The notes beneath the pieces are model-generated. The model searched no databases, was not told the DNA's origin, and saw nothing but the letters and a program-made list of their open reading frames with translations. From NCBI GenBank assembly GCA_016716365.1, contig JADJWM010000018.1, positions 248,001-312,000 of the forward strand: a stretch of 64,000 nucleotides of DNA, in the 5' to 3' direction. The DNA comes from Chloracidobacterium sp. (lineage in GTDB: Bacteria > Acidobacteriota > Blastocatellia > Pyrinomonadales > Pyrinomonadaceae). This document shows positions 40,595 through 48,753 of the stretch, piece after piece. Numbering within the stretch: the first letter of the stretch is position 1; each line of letters opens with the position of its first letter. Made by a program: the position numbers and the translations under genes.

Positions 40595-43032
40595 GTGATC
40601 CGAAACCGTTCGTACTCGACTTCAGCCAGGTGGGCAACAAAGACGTTGCCCTCGTGGGAGGGAAATGTGCGAGCCTCGGTGAGCTTTTCCGCGAATTGAC
40701 GACGCAGGGCGTCCGGGCCGTCGACGGTTTTTCCACCACCAGTTATGCCTACGAACTGCTGCTCGAGACCGGCGGCCTTCGAAAGCGGCTTCAAAAGCTG
40801 CTAAAAGGCCTGGACGTGAATGACCTTGATGAGTTGGCCCGTGTTGGCAGCGAAGCTCGCGCTCTGATGCGCGAAACGCCGTTTCCGCCCGAGGTGAGCG
40901 ATGCGATCCGCGATGCGTACAAGTCGCTTGGCGATAGGATCGGCAAGCGGTCGTTCGAAGTTGCAGTTCGTTCGTCCGCGACGGCCGAAGATCTCCCCGA
41001 CGCATCTTTCGCCGGCCAGCAGGACACTATCCTCAACGTCCGCGGCGAATCAAAGATCATCGAAGCCTGCCATGAATGCTACGCGTCGCTGTGGACCGAC
41101 CGTGCGATCTCGTATCGCACGGCAAAAGGATTTGACCATTTCGACGTCGCTCTTTCCATCGGCATCCAGCCGATGGTCCGCTCCGACGCGGCATGTTCCG
41201 GCGTGATGTTCACGCTCGACACCGAAAGCGGCTTTCGAGAGGCTGTCGTCATTAATGGAGCGTGGGGCCTGGGTGAGGCGGTCGTGCAGGGGATGACCAC
41301 GCCGGATGAATGGATAGTTTTCAAGCCGACCTTGAAACAGGGTTTTCGTCCGATCGTAACCAGAAAGCTGGGCGTCAAAGAAGTGAAGATGGTCTTTGCC
41401 GACGACGGGACGGGCACGCAGGTCCGCGACGTGGTCGAAAGCCAGCGAAAGCGACTGTGCCTAGCCGGGTTCGAGGTGCTTCAGCTCGCAACGTGGGCGT
41501 GTGCGATCGAGGACCACTATTCGAAACTCGCTGGACGGCATCAGCCGATGGACATCGAATGGGCGAAGGACGGCGTGACAGGCCAACTATATATCCTGCA
41601 GGCACGACCGGAGACGGTCCACGCCCAAAAAGCGGAAAACTACATCGAGACGTATGAGCTGACCGGAATGCACGGGGCCCCGCTGACTTCGGGAGTCGCG
41701 GTCGGAAATAAGATAGGGCACGGGCGTGCCCATGTGCTGCTCGATCCGGCAAAACTGAATACATTCAAGCAGGGCGAGATCCTTGTCACTACCTCGACCG
41801 ATCCGGCGTGGGAGCCGATCATGAAGAGGGCGTCGGCCATCGTGACCGAACGCGGAGGCCGAACGTGTCATTCGGCGATCATAAGCAGGGAATTGGGCAT
41901 CCCCTGCATCGTCGGTTCCGGCGACGCGACTGAAAAGGTCAAGAACGGCTCGGACATTACGGTGTCCTGTGCGGAAGGCGATGTAGGGAATGTCTATTAC
42001 GGAGCCGTCGATTTCGAGGTCAAAAAACACAAGATCACGTCGGACGAACGGCCCGAGACAAAGATCATGATGAACGTGGGCGATCCCGACCATGCGTTCA
42101 ACGTTTCGCGGCTGCCGAATGACGGCGTCGGCCTTGCCCGCCTTGAGTTCATCATCAACAATCACATCGGCATCCATCCGATGGCCCTTGTAAATTATCC
42201 GCGGCTAAGGAACCGCGAGGACGTCGAGCTCATCTCGCGGAGGATCCTCGAGGAAGACCCGAAAGAGTTCTTCGTTCGCTCTCTTGCCGAGGGTATCGGG
42301 CGGATCGCGGCCGCATTCTACCCAAAACCGGTCATCGTCAGGATGTCGGATTTCAAATCCAATGAATACGCGATGCTGATCGGCGGGAAGGAATTCGAGC
42401 CGAAGGAAGAGAACCCAATGCTCGGTTTTCGCGGTGCCTCGCGTTATTACGACGACCGCTACAAGCCCGGTTTCCGACTCGAATGCCTGGCGCTTCGCCG
42501 TGTTCGTGAGGACATGGGCCTGACCAACGCGATCCCGATGATCCCATTCTGCAGGACCGTCGAAGAAGGCGAACGTGTGATCGCTCTGATGGCCGAATAC
42601 GGGCTGGTGCAGGGCGAGAACGGCCTCGAGGTCTATGCGATGTGCGAACTGCCCGCGAACGTGGTCTTTGCGGACGAGTTCCTAACCGTCTTCGACGGTT
42701 ACTCGATCGGATCGAACGATCTCACCCAACTCGCACTCGGCCTTGACCGTGATTCCGAGATGGTCGCTCACCTGTTCGACGAGCGAAACGGTGCGGTTGA
42801 AAAGATGGTAGAAATGGCCATCGACGCGGCCAAGCGAACCGGCAAGAAGATCGGCATTTGCGGCCAGGCACCTTCAGATTATCCGGAATTCGCGGATTTC
42901 CTTGTCGAACGTGGCATCAATTCGATCTCATTGAACCCCGACACGGTGATCCAGACAACCCATCACATCCTCGAGACCGAAAAGACGCTGCGGGGCAAAG
43001 TGAAGGCGAGCGATTCTCCGGCGTCGGCCTGA
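40591..43032 (+). CDS. ppsA: phosphoenolpyruvate synthase (pyruvate, water dikinase)
   Basis: 813 residues. Converts pyruvate and ATP to PEP, AMP and phosphate. N-terminal ATP-grasp domain (VGGKCASLGELF, RSSATAEDLPDASFAGQQDT, GAWGLGEAVVQG), swivelling phosphohistidine domain (ERGGRTCHSAIISRELGIPCIVG, H427) and C-terminal PEP/pyruvate TIM barrel (EFIINNHIGIHP, MLGFRGASRYY, IGSNDLTQLALGLDRDS, ICGQAPSD). All catalytic segments are intact. The start overlaps the radical SAM stop as ATGA. Confidence 0.96.
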   Translation: MSDPKPFVLDFSQVGNKDVALVGGKCASLGELFRELTTQGVRAVDGFSTTSYAYELLLETGGLRKRLQKLLKGLDVNDLDELARVGSEARALMRETPFPPEVSDAIRDAYKSLGDRIGKRSFEVAVRSSATAEDLPDASFAGQQDTILNVRGESKIIEACHECYASLWTDRAISYRTAKGFDHFDVALSIGIQPMVRSDAACSGVMFTLDTESGFREAVVINGAWGLGEAVVQGMTTPDEWIVFKPTLKQGFRPIVTRKLGVKEVKMVFADDGTGTQVRDVVESQRKRLCLAGFEVLQLATWACAIEDHYSKLAGRHQPMDIEWAKDGVTGQLYILQARPETVHAQKAENYIETYELTGMHGAPLTSGVAVGNKIGHGRAHVLLDPAKLNTFKQGEILVTTSTDPAWEPIMKRASAIVTERGGRTCHSAIISRELGIPCIVGSGDATEKVKNGSDITVSCAEGDVGNVYYGAVDFEVKKHKITSDERPETKIMMNVGDPDHAFNVSRLPNDGVGLARLEFIINNHIGIHPMALVNYPRLRNREDVELISRRILEEDPKEFFVRSLAEGIGRIAAAFYPKPVIVRMSDFKSNEYAMLIGGKEFEPKEENPMLGFRGASRYYDDRYKPGFRLECLALRRVREDMGLTNAIPMIPFCRTVEEGERVIALMAEYGLVQGENGLEVYAMCELPANVVFADEFLTVFDGYSIGSNDLTQLALGLDRDSEMVAHLFDERNGAVEKMVEMAIDAAKRTGKKIGICGQAPSDYPEFADFLVERGINSISLNPDTVIQTTHHILETEKTLRGKVKASDSPASA

Positions 43033-43055
43033 AGGCGCCGTCAACCCATTCCCAT

Positions 43056-44306
43056 TCAATTGAGGCCAAACGATCTTGGCGACGTATTCGCAAGCGGGCC
43101 GCCATTCTTATCGAGCGCCTGCACCGTCCACGTTAGCCGGCGGCCGCGGGCCCTGTCAGCGAGCCAGGGAGGCGGCGAATATGAGCTCGCGGGTGGCACA
43201 AGCACGGCCGAAAGCAATTCCTCACCCGTTTCATCGCTAATTTGCAGCCGGTACATCGCCGCGTCCGAAAAAGCCTTCCACGTGAAGATCACCTTCGAAC
43301 CGATCTCGAACATCTCATTCTCCACGGGAAGGACCGCTCCCGAATCTCCCCAGACAGCCGCTGCCGATCGGCCCGCGACGAAGAAACGCAATACAGGCAT
43401 CGGAAACGAAGCAACGGCACCGCTATGTACTATCCCTGTGCCGGCGTCGACCGCTCCCAGGTCGGAATCGCCTTCCTTGTCATCGACCACCTCGATCCGC
43501 AGCAGCAGGAGATACTGCCCATCGGCATTGGCCCTGAAGGTCTCGGGCGGCTCGAAACTCAGTGTGAACTTTCCTACCGGCGGCAGAAAATGATTGAAAC
43601 GGGAAACTTGCGTGAACCTGCGCTGGGTGCCGCGTTGTTCGATGGGAAGTGTCGCTTCGGTTAGCAGGTCGCGCTCGCCGGGAGGGTCTTCACCGGGCTG
43701 GACGATCTCCCAACGGCCCTTCAAACGGCCCGTACCGTTGTACCTTATCTCGGCGCTGACCGGCGGAAACTTGGCTCCGCTTTCGACAAAAAGCACAGGT
43801 TCTCCGTCCTGGGTCTTAAACTTCACATCGGTCAGGGCGAATGGGACCCTCGCCCCGCCGCCCGCCATTCGGCACGAGACGCGAACGAACTGGTCCGACG
43901 CGCCTGAACTGGAAACGAAACGCCGAACATAAAAGAACTCGGCGCTTCCGCCGCCAAGCGCTGTTTGATAGGCGCGTCGAACGACCGATGCCGGGATCGC
44001 CATTATATCCGTGAGCGCCGATGTGCCGCTCGCGGCGGAGCGGTCGTACCTCGCCGGGCGTGACCCGTAGATCGTGCCCGGCCGGCACTGAAGGCCGAGA
44101 GCCGGTGGGGCGGCCGGGATCAGGCTGCCGCAGAACGCGGCATCGGCGGCCGTGTAGCCGGGAGGAATGCGTCCAAATGTGAGAAACACCGATGACGGGT
44201 TTTGCGGATTCACATTCACGCCCGTCGGGTTGACGACGATCGTTTGTGCGGCCGAAACAGCCGGCATCACGAAAATACTGAGCAAAATTATCGTTCTTAA
44301 GGCCAT
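43056..44306 (-). CDS. secreted protein of unknown function, last gene of the CHAT cluster
   Basis: 416 residues. Signal peptide MALRTIILLSIFVMPAVSAAQ. The mature protein is beta-rich: an opening NPQNPSSVFLTFGRIPPGYTAADAAFCGSLIPAAPPALGLQCRPGTIYGSRPARYDRS and then Ig-like or fibronectin-like segments (EIRYNGTGRLKGRWEIVQPGE; FTWKAFSDAAMYRLQISDETGEELLSAVL; RRLTWTVQALDKNG). The last part resembles a fibronectin type III-like reader domain. No catalytic motif. It starts 14 bp after the outer-membrane barrel gene and is probably its partner at the cell surface. Confidence 0.65.
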   Translation of the reverse strand: MALRTIILLSIFVMPAVSAAQTIVVNPTGVNVNPQNPSSVFLTFGRIPPGYTAADAAFCGSLIPAAPPALGLQCRPGTIYGSRPARYDRSAASGTSALTDIMAIPASVVRRAYQTALGGGSAEFFYVRRFVSSSGASDQFVRVSCRMAGGGARVPFALTDVKFKTQDGEPVLFVESGAKFPPVSAEIRYNGTGRLKGRWEIVQPGEDPPGERDLLTEATLPIEQRGTQRRFTQVSRFNHFLPPVGKFTLSFEPPETFRANADGQYLLLLRIEVVDDKEGDSDLGAVDAGTGIVHSGAVASFPMPVLRFFVAGRSAAAVWGDSGAVLPVENEMFEIGSKVIFTWKAFSDAAMYRLQISDETGEELLSAVLVPPASSYSPPPWLADRARGRRLTWTVQALDKNGGPLANTSPRSFGLN

Positions 44307-44319
44307 CGTTCCTCCTCTG

Positions 44320-46569
44320 TTAAAAAATATTGAACGTCAATCCCATGTTGAACGCCTGTGTTTTATTGAAGCTGTTCAGCACCTGTATCCGATCGATCGT
44401 ATTTCCGTATCGGTTCGAATATCGGATAAAGAATTGGGTGTCCAGCTTCTTGAATTTCTTCTTTCCGAGCGTGAATCGATAGGCCCATTGAAGGTCGAAT
44501 TCCGCGTTGCGTGCATCGGAATTGTTCCCGTCATCGCCCGCCACGGTGACGGTCAGGCCGCCGCTGAATATCGAATTCGGGAGGAAGACAGTTCGCCACG
44601 CAGCCCGCGCACCGACTCGCACCGATCTGTCTATCCGCTGCTGTTCAAAATTCTCCTGGGCTTCCTCCGACAATTCCAGATCGAGGTCCAGATCTTCCCA
44701 GGGCTTCATCCCGAAGGTGACGCCGTGGACCGTGCTGCGCAGGTCAGCGATCTCCCGGCCCGGCTGCCGATTGTTTTGAAATACCCGGTTGTATGTGTAG
44801 CCAAGCGAGTAAGAATCTGAGAGGGCCCATTGAGCGTTGAACGCCCGCGTATAGTTTTTCTGATCGGGGATCTGCGAAGGGTCGTCAAACCCGCCTTCGG
44901 TCGGGAACGCCACGCCGAACTGATGCAGAAATTCAAAGTTGTACGAGATCTGCGGAAGCCATTTCACCGGCTTTGCAGGGGTGAAGAAGGTCCCGAGCGG
45001 TACGGCAAACACGGCGTTTGCCCGCCGGTTCCGGGTCGTCAATATCGAGAGAATGTCGTTCAGATTGTCGCGATCGCGAAGGTTCCCGAATGCGAAGGTG
45101 AACTCGCCGAGATTGCCCGAGAACTCAAGCTGGTCCTGACGTTTGTCGGCCTGCACCGAAACCCCGATGCTTCGATAGAGCGGCTCGATCTCTTCGTGTC
45201 GATAGGTACCGGTCAGCTTCAGGGACTTTTCCTTCCAGACCTTCAGGTCCTGAAAAATATCGAAGCTGATCTCGGCGAAGCGTGCGGTTTCCCAGCTCCT
45301 TCGCATCGGCGTCAGCTCCTGCCCCTGTTCAAGCAGAGGATCGGCCGGGTTTACAAACCGGCTTCGGCTGATGCCGGCCTCGTACCGCAGCCGTTCCTTC
45401 GTATCGCTTCCACGGACGCGAAATCCAAACCCCAGGCTGGTTTCGGCGTCGTTGATCGCGCCCTGATTGACATTGGTGATCGGCAGCAGCGAGCCCCGCA
45501 TCACCGTGAACTCGAACCTTAGGCCGTTTGGCCGTTCCTTAAAGAACTCGCGCGCATATCCGGCGCTCAGCACCTGATGGTTTCGCCGCGATACCCCAAG
45601 AAAATTGTCGTAGCCGACTATCGACGTGCCGTTCATCGCCGCAAGCTGGATCTCGTCTTGTTTAGTGACCGGGATCGTCGCGGTTATTCCGCGGCTGGAG
45701 AAGCTGTTTATCACGTGCCGGTTCGAGCCGAACGAGACGTGCCCGAGGTTGAATTGGAGGCGGTCCTTCTTCACCTCGATTAGATAACTTGAAAGGTCGA
45801 TCTGAGGGGCTTCGTTTTGGAGTTCAGCGAATCGCAAGGCATTCGGGCGATGGCCGACGCCGACAAAGTCGAACTTGGTGCTCAGCGACCAGCCGCGGCG
45901 GGATACGCTGAGTTCCAGGCCGATCTGGGTATCGGCTTCGGTGAACGGATTCCTCTCGGGTTCGGACTCTCGTGGAAACGTGCGGATCTGGTTCTGGCCC
46001 TTGATGTTCACGGCGACCGTCGGTGTGAATTCTTTGCCGTCGCCGACCGGTGCCTCTGCAAACGGTGTCCCTTCATCGTCGATCGATCCTTCCGCCGCCG
46101 AAGGTGATGATCCGGATCCTGTTTCCAGGCCGACGTTCAAGGAAAACCTGGCAACCTCCTGCCAGGCTCCAGACGTTTCGCTTCGATAGACCGTAAACGG
46201 AATTTCACCTAAAGACAGGGGAAACAGGTCGGGCGTATAAATGAACTCCCCGGCATTGCGGCGAAATAGCGCTGTCAAATCGGCAGTTCCGATAAAAAAA
46301 TGAAATGCGCCGTCGACCGGATCGGGTGCGGGATCAACCTTGAGGACGAGACGGTCGCGAGGCCCGATCGTTTTGTCCATAAAATTTGCGGTTATCACAG
46401 GCCCGGCAGTAAAAGTCTTGCCGCCAATAGGCCGGTCTGACGTGCGGGGCGCAACTCGCGGAACTTCGGTCTGAGCGGTCGCGATGAACGATCTCGTCAA
46501 CGCCCCGAGGACAAACAACGCGAACGCTGCGAATCTTACTGAATTATTGACTGCTTTGCGCATTTTCAT
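44320..46569 (-). CDS. large outer-membrane beta-barrel protein
   Basis: 749 residues. Signal peptide MKMRKAVNNSVRFAAFALFVLGALTRS. An N-terminal Ig-like domain (NFMDKTIGPRDRLVLKVDPAPDPVDGAFHFFIGTADLTALF) is followed by amphipathic strands rich in alternating aromatic and polar residues (RGWSLSTKFDFVGVG, DRLQFNLGHVSFGSNRHVIN, YTRAFNAQWALSDSYSLGYTYNRVFQ). It ends in AFNMGLTFNIF with a terminal Phe, the usual barrel-insertion signal. Length suggests about 20 or more strands. No TonB box or plug was seen. It probably acts as a surface channel or display barrel for this secreted cluster (inference). Confidence 0.75.
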   Translation of the reverse strand: MKMRKAVNNSVRFAAFALFVLGALTRSFIATAQTEVPRVAPRTSDRPIGGKTFTAGPVITANFMDKTIGPRDRLVLKVDPAPDPVDGAFHFFIGTADLTALFRRNAGEFIYTPDLFPLSLGEIPFTVYRSETSGAWQEVARFSLNVGLETGSGSSPSAAEGSIDDEGTPFAEAPVGDGKEFTPTVAVNIKGQNQIRTFPRESEPERNPFTEADTQIGLELSVSRRGWSLSTKFDFVGVGHRPNALRFAELQNEAPQIDLSSYLIEVKKDRLQFNLGHVSFGSNRHVINSFSSRGITATIPVTKQDEIQLAAMNGTSIVGYDNFLGVSRRNHQVLSAGYAREFFKERPNGLRFEFTVMRGSLLPITNVNQGAINDAETSLGFGFRVRGSDTKERLRYEAGISRSRFVNPADPLLEQGQELTPMRRSWETARFAEISFDIFQDLKVWKEKSLKLTGTYRHEEIEPLYRSIGVSVQADKRQDQLEFSGNLGEFTFAFGNLRDRDNLNDILSILTTRNRRANAVFAVPLGTFFTPAKPVKWLPQISYNFEFLHQFGVAFPTEGGFDDPSQIPDQKNYTRAFNAQWALSDSYSLGYTYNRVFQNNRQPGREIADLRSTVHGVTFGMKPWEDLDLDLELSEEAQENFEQQRIDRSVRVGARAAWRTVFLPNSIFSGGLTVTVAGDDGNNSDARNAEFDLQWAYRFTLGKKKFKKLDTQFFIRYSNRYGNTIDRIQVLNSFNKTQAFNMGLTFNIF

Positions 46570-46597
46570 TTACGCTCCGCGGGCCTCCCGGGCCCTA

Positions 46598-47527
46598 TTA
46601 ATTGCAATCGGCCTCGTAGGAACTGGAAAACCCTGGCACCAGCGGATCACCCTCGCCGCGTTCCCGCTCGATATTGAAGCCGGTTACGTCGAATTCGGTT
46701 CCGTTGGTGATCCGGAGTTTCCACGTACCTGCGAGCGACGCATCCGAAGGCGAGATCTTATAAGTGATGTCGAATTTCTGCGTATTCTTCGAATGGATCG
46801 AGTAGTAACTGCCGGTCCTCGCTATGGAGCCATCGGGCCGGATCAGCCGTATTTCGAGCACAATGAATTTGCCGCCCCCATTATTCGCGGAATGCCATTT
46901 GGCTTTCAGCCGCAGCAAGCCAGCGGCACTGCCCACACCGAAGATCTTTCTTTCCTGCGTGCTGCCCTTTGTCAGGGTCAGCGTTGTGCCTTCCATATCG
47001 AGACGGGCGGCACCGGGACAGGCCGGCATGAAAACGCTTCTGAATCCGGGCACCAGAGGGTCCGGGTCACCGCCCTTGCGTATGTCGAAACCGACAACTT
47101 CATTATTCCCGTTGTTCGTGATCCTAAGCTTCCAAGGGCCCGATAAATTGGATTCAGAACGGTTGACCGGGATCCTTAGATCGCACTTCGGCGACCTGTT
47201 CGAATGGATCGAATAGCAGATCGAAGTTCTCAAGATCTCGGTTCCGTTAATGACCCGGATCACAAGGGGATCGTGGGCGCGGGGACTATCGCTGACGGAG
47301 TGCCACTTGAGCTTGACACTGAGGTTTCCGGGAACTCCGCTCGGGACCCCGATGATCGAGCGCTCGACGGTGTTGCCTTTCGGGATAGTCGCGCTCGGCC
47401 CTTCCAGATCGAGATCGATCTCTCCGACCGCGGCCGAAACGGTAAGAACGGCGAGTAGGAAGATCACCAAACAAATGGCCGATCGGGCCTTTCGAGAATT
47501 TCGATCCAAGATACTTTCTGAGTTCAT
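46598..47527 (-). CDS. secreted protein with two tandem beta-sandwich domains
   Basis: 309 residues from ATG at 47527, which starts a signal peptide (SAICLVIFLLAVLTVSAAVGE). Two internal repeats are evident, each about 120 residues: IDLDLEGPSATIPKGNTVERSIIGV...LKWHSVSDS...CYSIHSNRSPKCDLRIPV...SGPWKLRITNNGNNEVVGF, and the second with LDMEGTTLTLTKGSTQERKIFGV...AKWHSANNG...YYSIHSKNTQKFDITYKI...AGTWKLRITNGTEFDVTGF. The GxWKLRITN end resembles a proprotein-convertase P domain or PPC domain (inference). Preceded by the third 38-nt element and co-directional with the barrel gene 28 bp downstream. Confidence 0.7.
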   Translation of the reverse strand: MNSESILDRNSRKARSAICLVIFLLAVLTVSAAVGEIDLDLEGPSATIPKGNTVERSIIGVPSGVPGNLSVKLKWHSVSDSPRAHDPLVIRVINGTEILRTSICYSIHSNRSPKCDLRIPVNRSESNLSGPWKLRITNNGNNEVVGFDIRKGGDPDPLVPGFRSVFMPACPGAARLDMEGTTLTLTKGSTQERKIFGVGSAAGLLRLKAKWHSANNGGGKFIVLEIRLIRPDGSIARTGSYYSIHSKNTQKFDITYKISPSDASLAGTWKLRITNGTEFDVTGFNIERERGEGDPLVPGFSSSYEADCN

Positions 47528-47591
47528 CGCCTTTGATGAAGGGCTGCCAGTTTTCCGGGTGGGCCGGCTGTCATGAGATCTTTCGAGCCTG

Positions 47592-47630
47592 CTCTTCACT
47601 TATTACTGGCAGATCGAGCGAAAACGTATC
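47592..47630 (-). promoter_or_regulatory. repeated 38-nt promoter-like element E3
   Basis: Minus-strand sequence begins GATACGTTTTCGC and continues CGATCTGCCAGTAATAAGTGAAG. It aligns without gaps to E1 and E2; fully shared positions include CGTTTT, GCCAGTA and TGA. It lies about 70 nt upstream of the start at 47527, directly after the terminator of the previous gene. Confidence 0.7.
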
Positions 47631-47656
47631 GCAGATCTTGTTCCATTCGGGCGCAA

Positions 47657-47690
47657 GAAAACGAGGCTCGATCGTTGGATCGGGCCTCGT
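47657..47690 (-). terminator. Rho-independent terminator after the 47732 gene
   Basis: Minus strand: 12-bp stem ACGAGGCCCGAT with ATCGAGCCTCGT (one mismatch), 6-nt loop, then TTTTCTTGC. It closes the previous gene and precedes element E3. Confidence 0.8.
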
Positions 47691-47731
47691 GTATATACAC
47701 CACTCTGCCATCCAGGCAGATCGGTGCGGAG

Positions 47732-48544
47732 CTACTGACATGCTGGGTTGAACTGGACCTTCGGGATGATATTTGCCGCGTCGCCGATGGAGCTGCCCGT
47801 GACCCGCAGCCTCCAGTTTCCGCCGATCTGATTCTGCTGCACCTGGTGTACGATCCTCATCTTCTGGCTCGTCGGGGCGAACGGTGTCGTATAGGTGTAT
47901 CCAGTCTTGGTGGCAACGACCGCACCGTTCCGCAAGATCTCGAACTTGAGCTTGCATCCGGCCGGATCAAGGTTGCAGGTGCTTCCCCATGTCGCCGTCA
48001 GAATATAGGAACCAATGCTGTCGGGCTCGTACTTCGGGTCTATCTCTCGAAACAGGACGTTGCCCTGGGTAATGCCGAATCGATCGAGATTCCCCGAGAT
48101 AGCGGTCGCGGTCGGAGGATCGAACGTGGCAAAATTCGCGGTTCCCGCCTGCGGGTTAATGTTGCTCGTGTTTCTGATCCGGACCCGATAAGTGCCCGTA
48201 TGGCTGCGGGACGTCAGCACAAAACGGAGCCAGACTTCCTTGAACTGAGTGTTCGTTACGACCGTCTTAGAATCTACCATCGTGGTCCCGCGCAACAATT
48301 GGACCTGATATTCCGAATTGCCGCCGGACCCCATGAATCCCTTGACCGCGACCTTCGCCGCGAATTTCAGTTCGCCCGTTCCCGAAACGTTAAAGGTCTG
48401 TGAATAGGCCCAGCCTCCGTTTTTCGGGACCTCGAATGAGCTCAAATTTACGCTTGCGTGAACGGCTGAAGTCCCTGCCGCTCCCAACAGGACAAGAAGT
48501 CCCAGGACCAACTTCGTTATGCTCAGGAATTTTTCTGTGATCAT
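47732..48544 (-). CDS. secreted beta-sandwich protein (P-domain/PPC-like)
   Basis: 270 residues, ribosome site GGAGAGAG before ATG at 48544. Signal peptide ITKLVLGLLVLLGAAGTSAVHA. Sequence is beta-rich with a first domain (GWAYSQTFNVSGTGELKFAAKVAVKGFMGSGG...GTYRVRIRNTSN) and a second ending IGGNWRLRVTGSSIGDAANI, again the G-x-W-x-L-R-V-T pattern of P/PPC-like domains. CNLDPAGCKL may form a disulfide. Paralogous in style to the next gene (46598-47527). Own promoter element E2 and own terminator, so it is a separate transcription unit within the cluster. Confidence 0.65.
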   Translation of the reverse strand: MITEKFLSITKLVLGLLVLLGAAGTSAVHASVNLSSFEVPKNGGWAYSQTFNVSGTGELKFAAKVAVKGFMGSGGNSEYQVQLLRGTTMVDSKTVVTNTQFKEVWLRFVLTSRSHTGTYRVRIRNTSNINPQAGTANFATFDPPTATAISGNLDRFGITQGNVLFREIDPKYEPDSIGSYILTATWGSTCNLDPAGCKLKFEILRNGAVVATKTGYTYTTPFAPTSQKMRIVHQVQQNQIGGNWRLRVTGSSIGDAANIIPKVQFNPACQ

Positions 48545-48604
48545 TTCTCTCTCCTCAAAATCAATTGTTCCCTCAAATTTCTATCGAACGGCCTCCAATC
48601 GATG

Positions 48605-48643
48605 CCCTTCACTATTTACTGGCGAATGGGGACAAAACGTACC
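48605..48643 (-). promoter_or_regulatory. repeated 38-nt promoter-like element E2
   Basis: Minus strand begins GGTACGTTTTGTC and continues CCCATTCGCCAGTAAATAGTGAAGG. Gap-free match to E1 and E3. About 65 nt upstream of the start at 48544 and directly after the CHAT-gene terminator. Confidence 0.7.
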
Positions 48644-48679
48644 GGGATTTGGCGAAATTAATTTGGCCGGCAGGATGGT

Positions 48680-48720
48680 AAAAGCAAAAAGAAAGGATGC
48701 GGGTCGTGCATCGCATCCTT
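48680..48720 (-). terminator. Rho-independent terminator after the CHAT gene
   Basis: Minus strand: perfect 9-bp stem AAGGATGCG with CGCATCCTT, 10-nt loop, then TCTTTTTGCTTTT. Ends the sigma/anti-sigma/CHAT transcript. Confidence 0.85.
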
Positions 48721-48753
48721 AAACGTTCGTTTGGTTTCTGATTGTGCGGTCGA

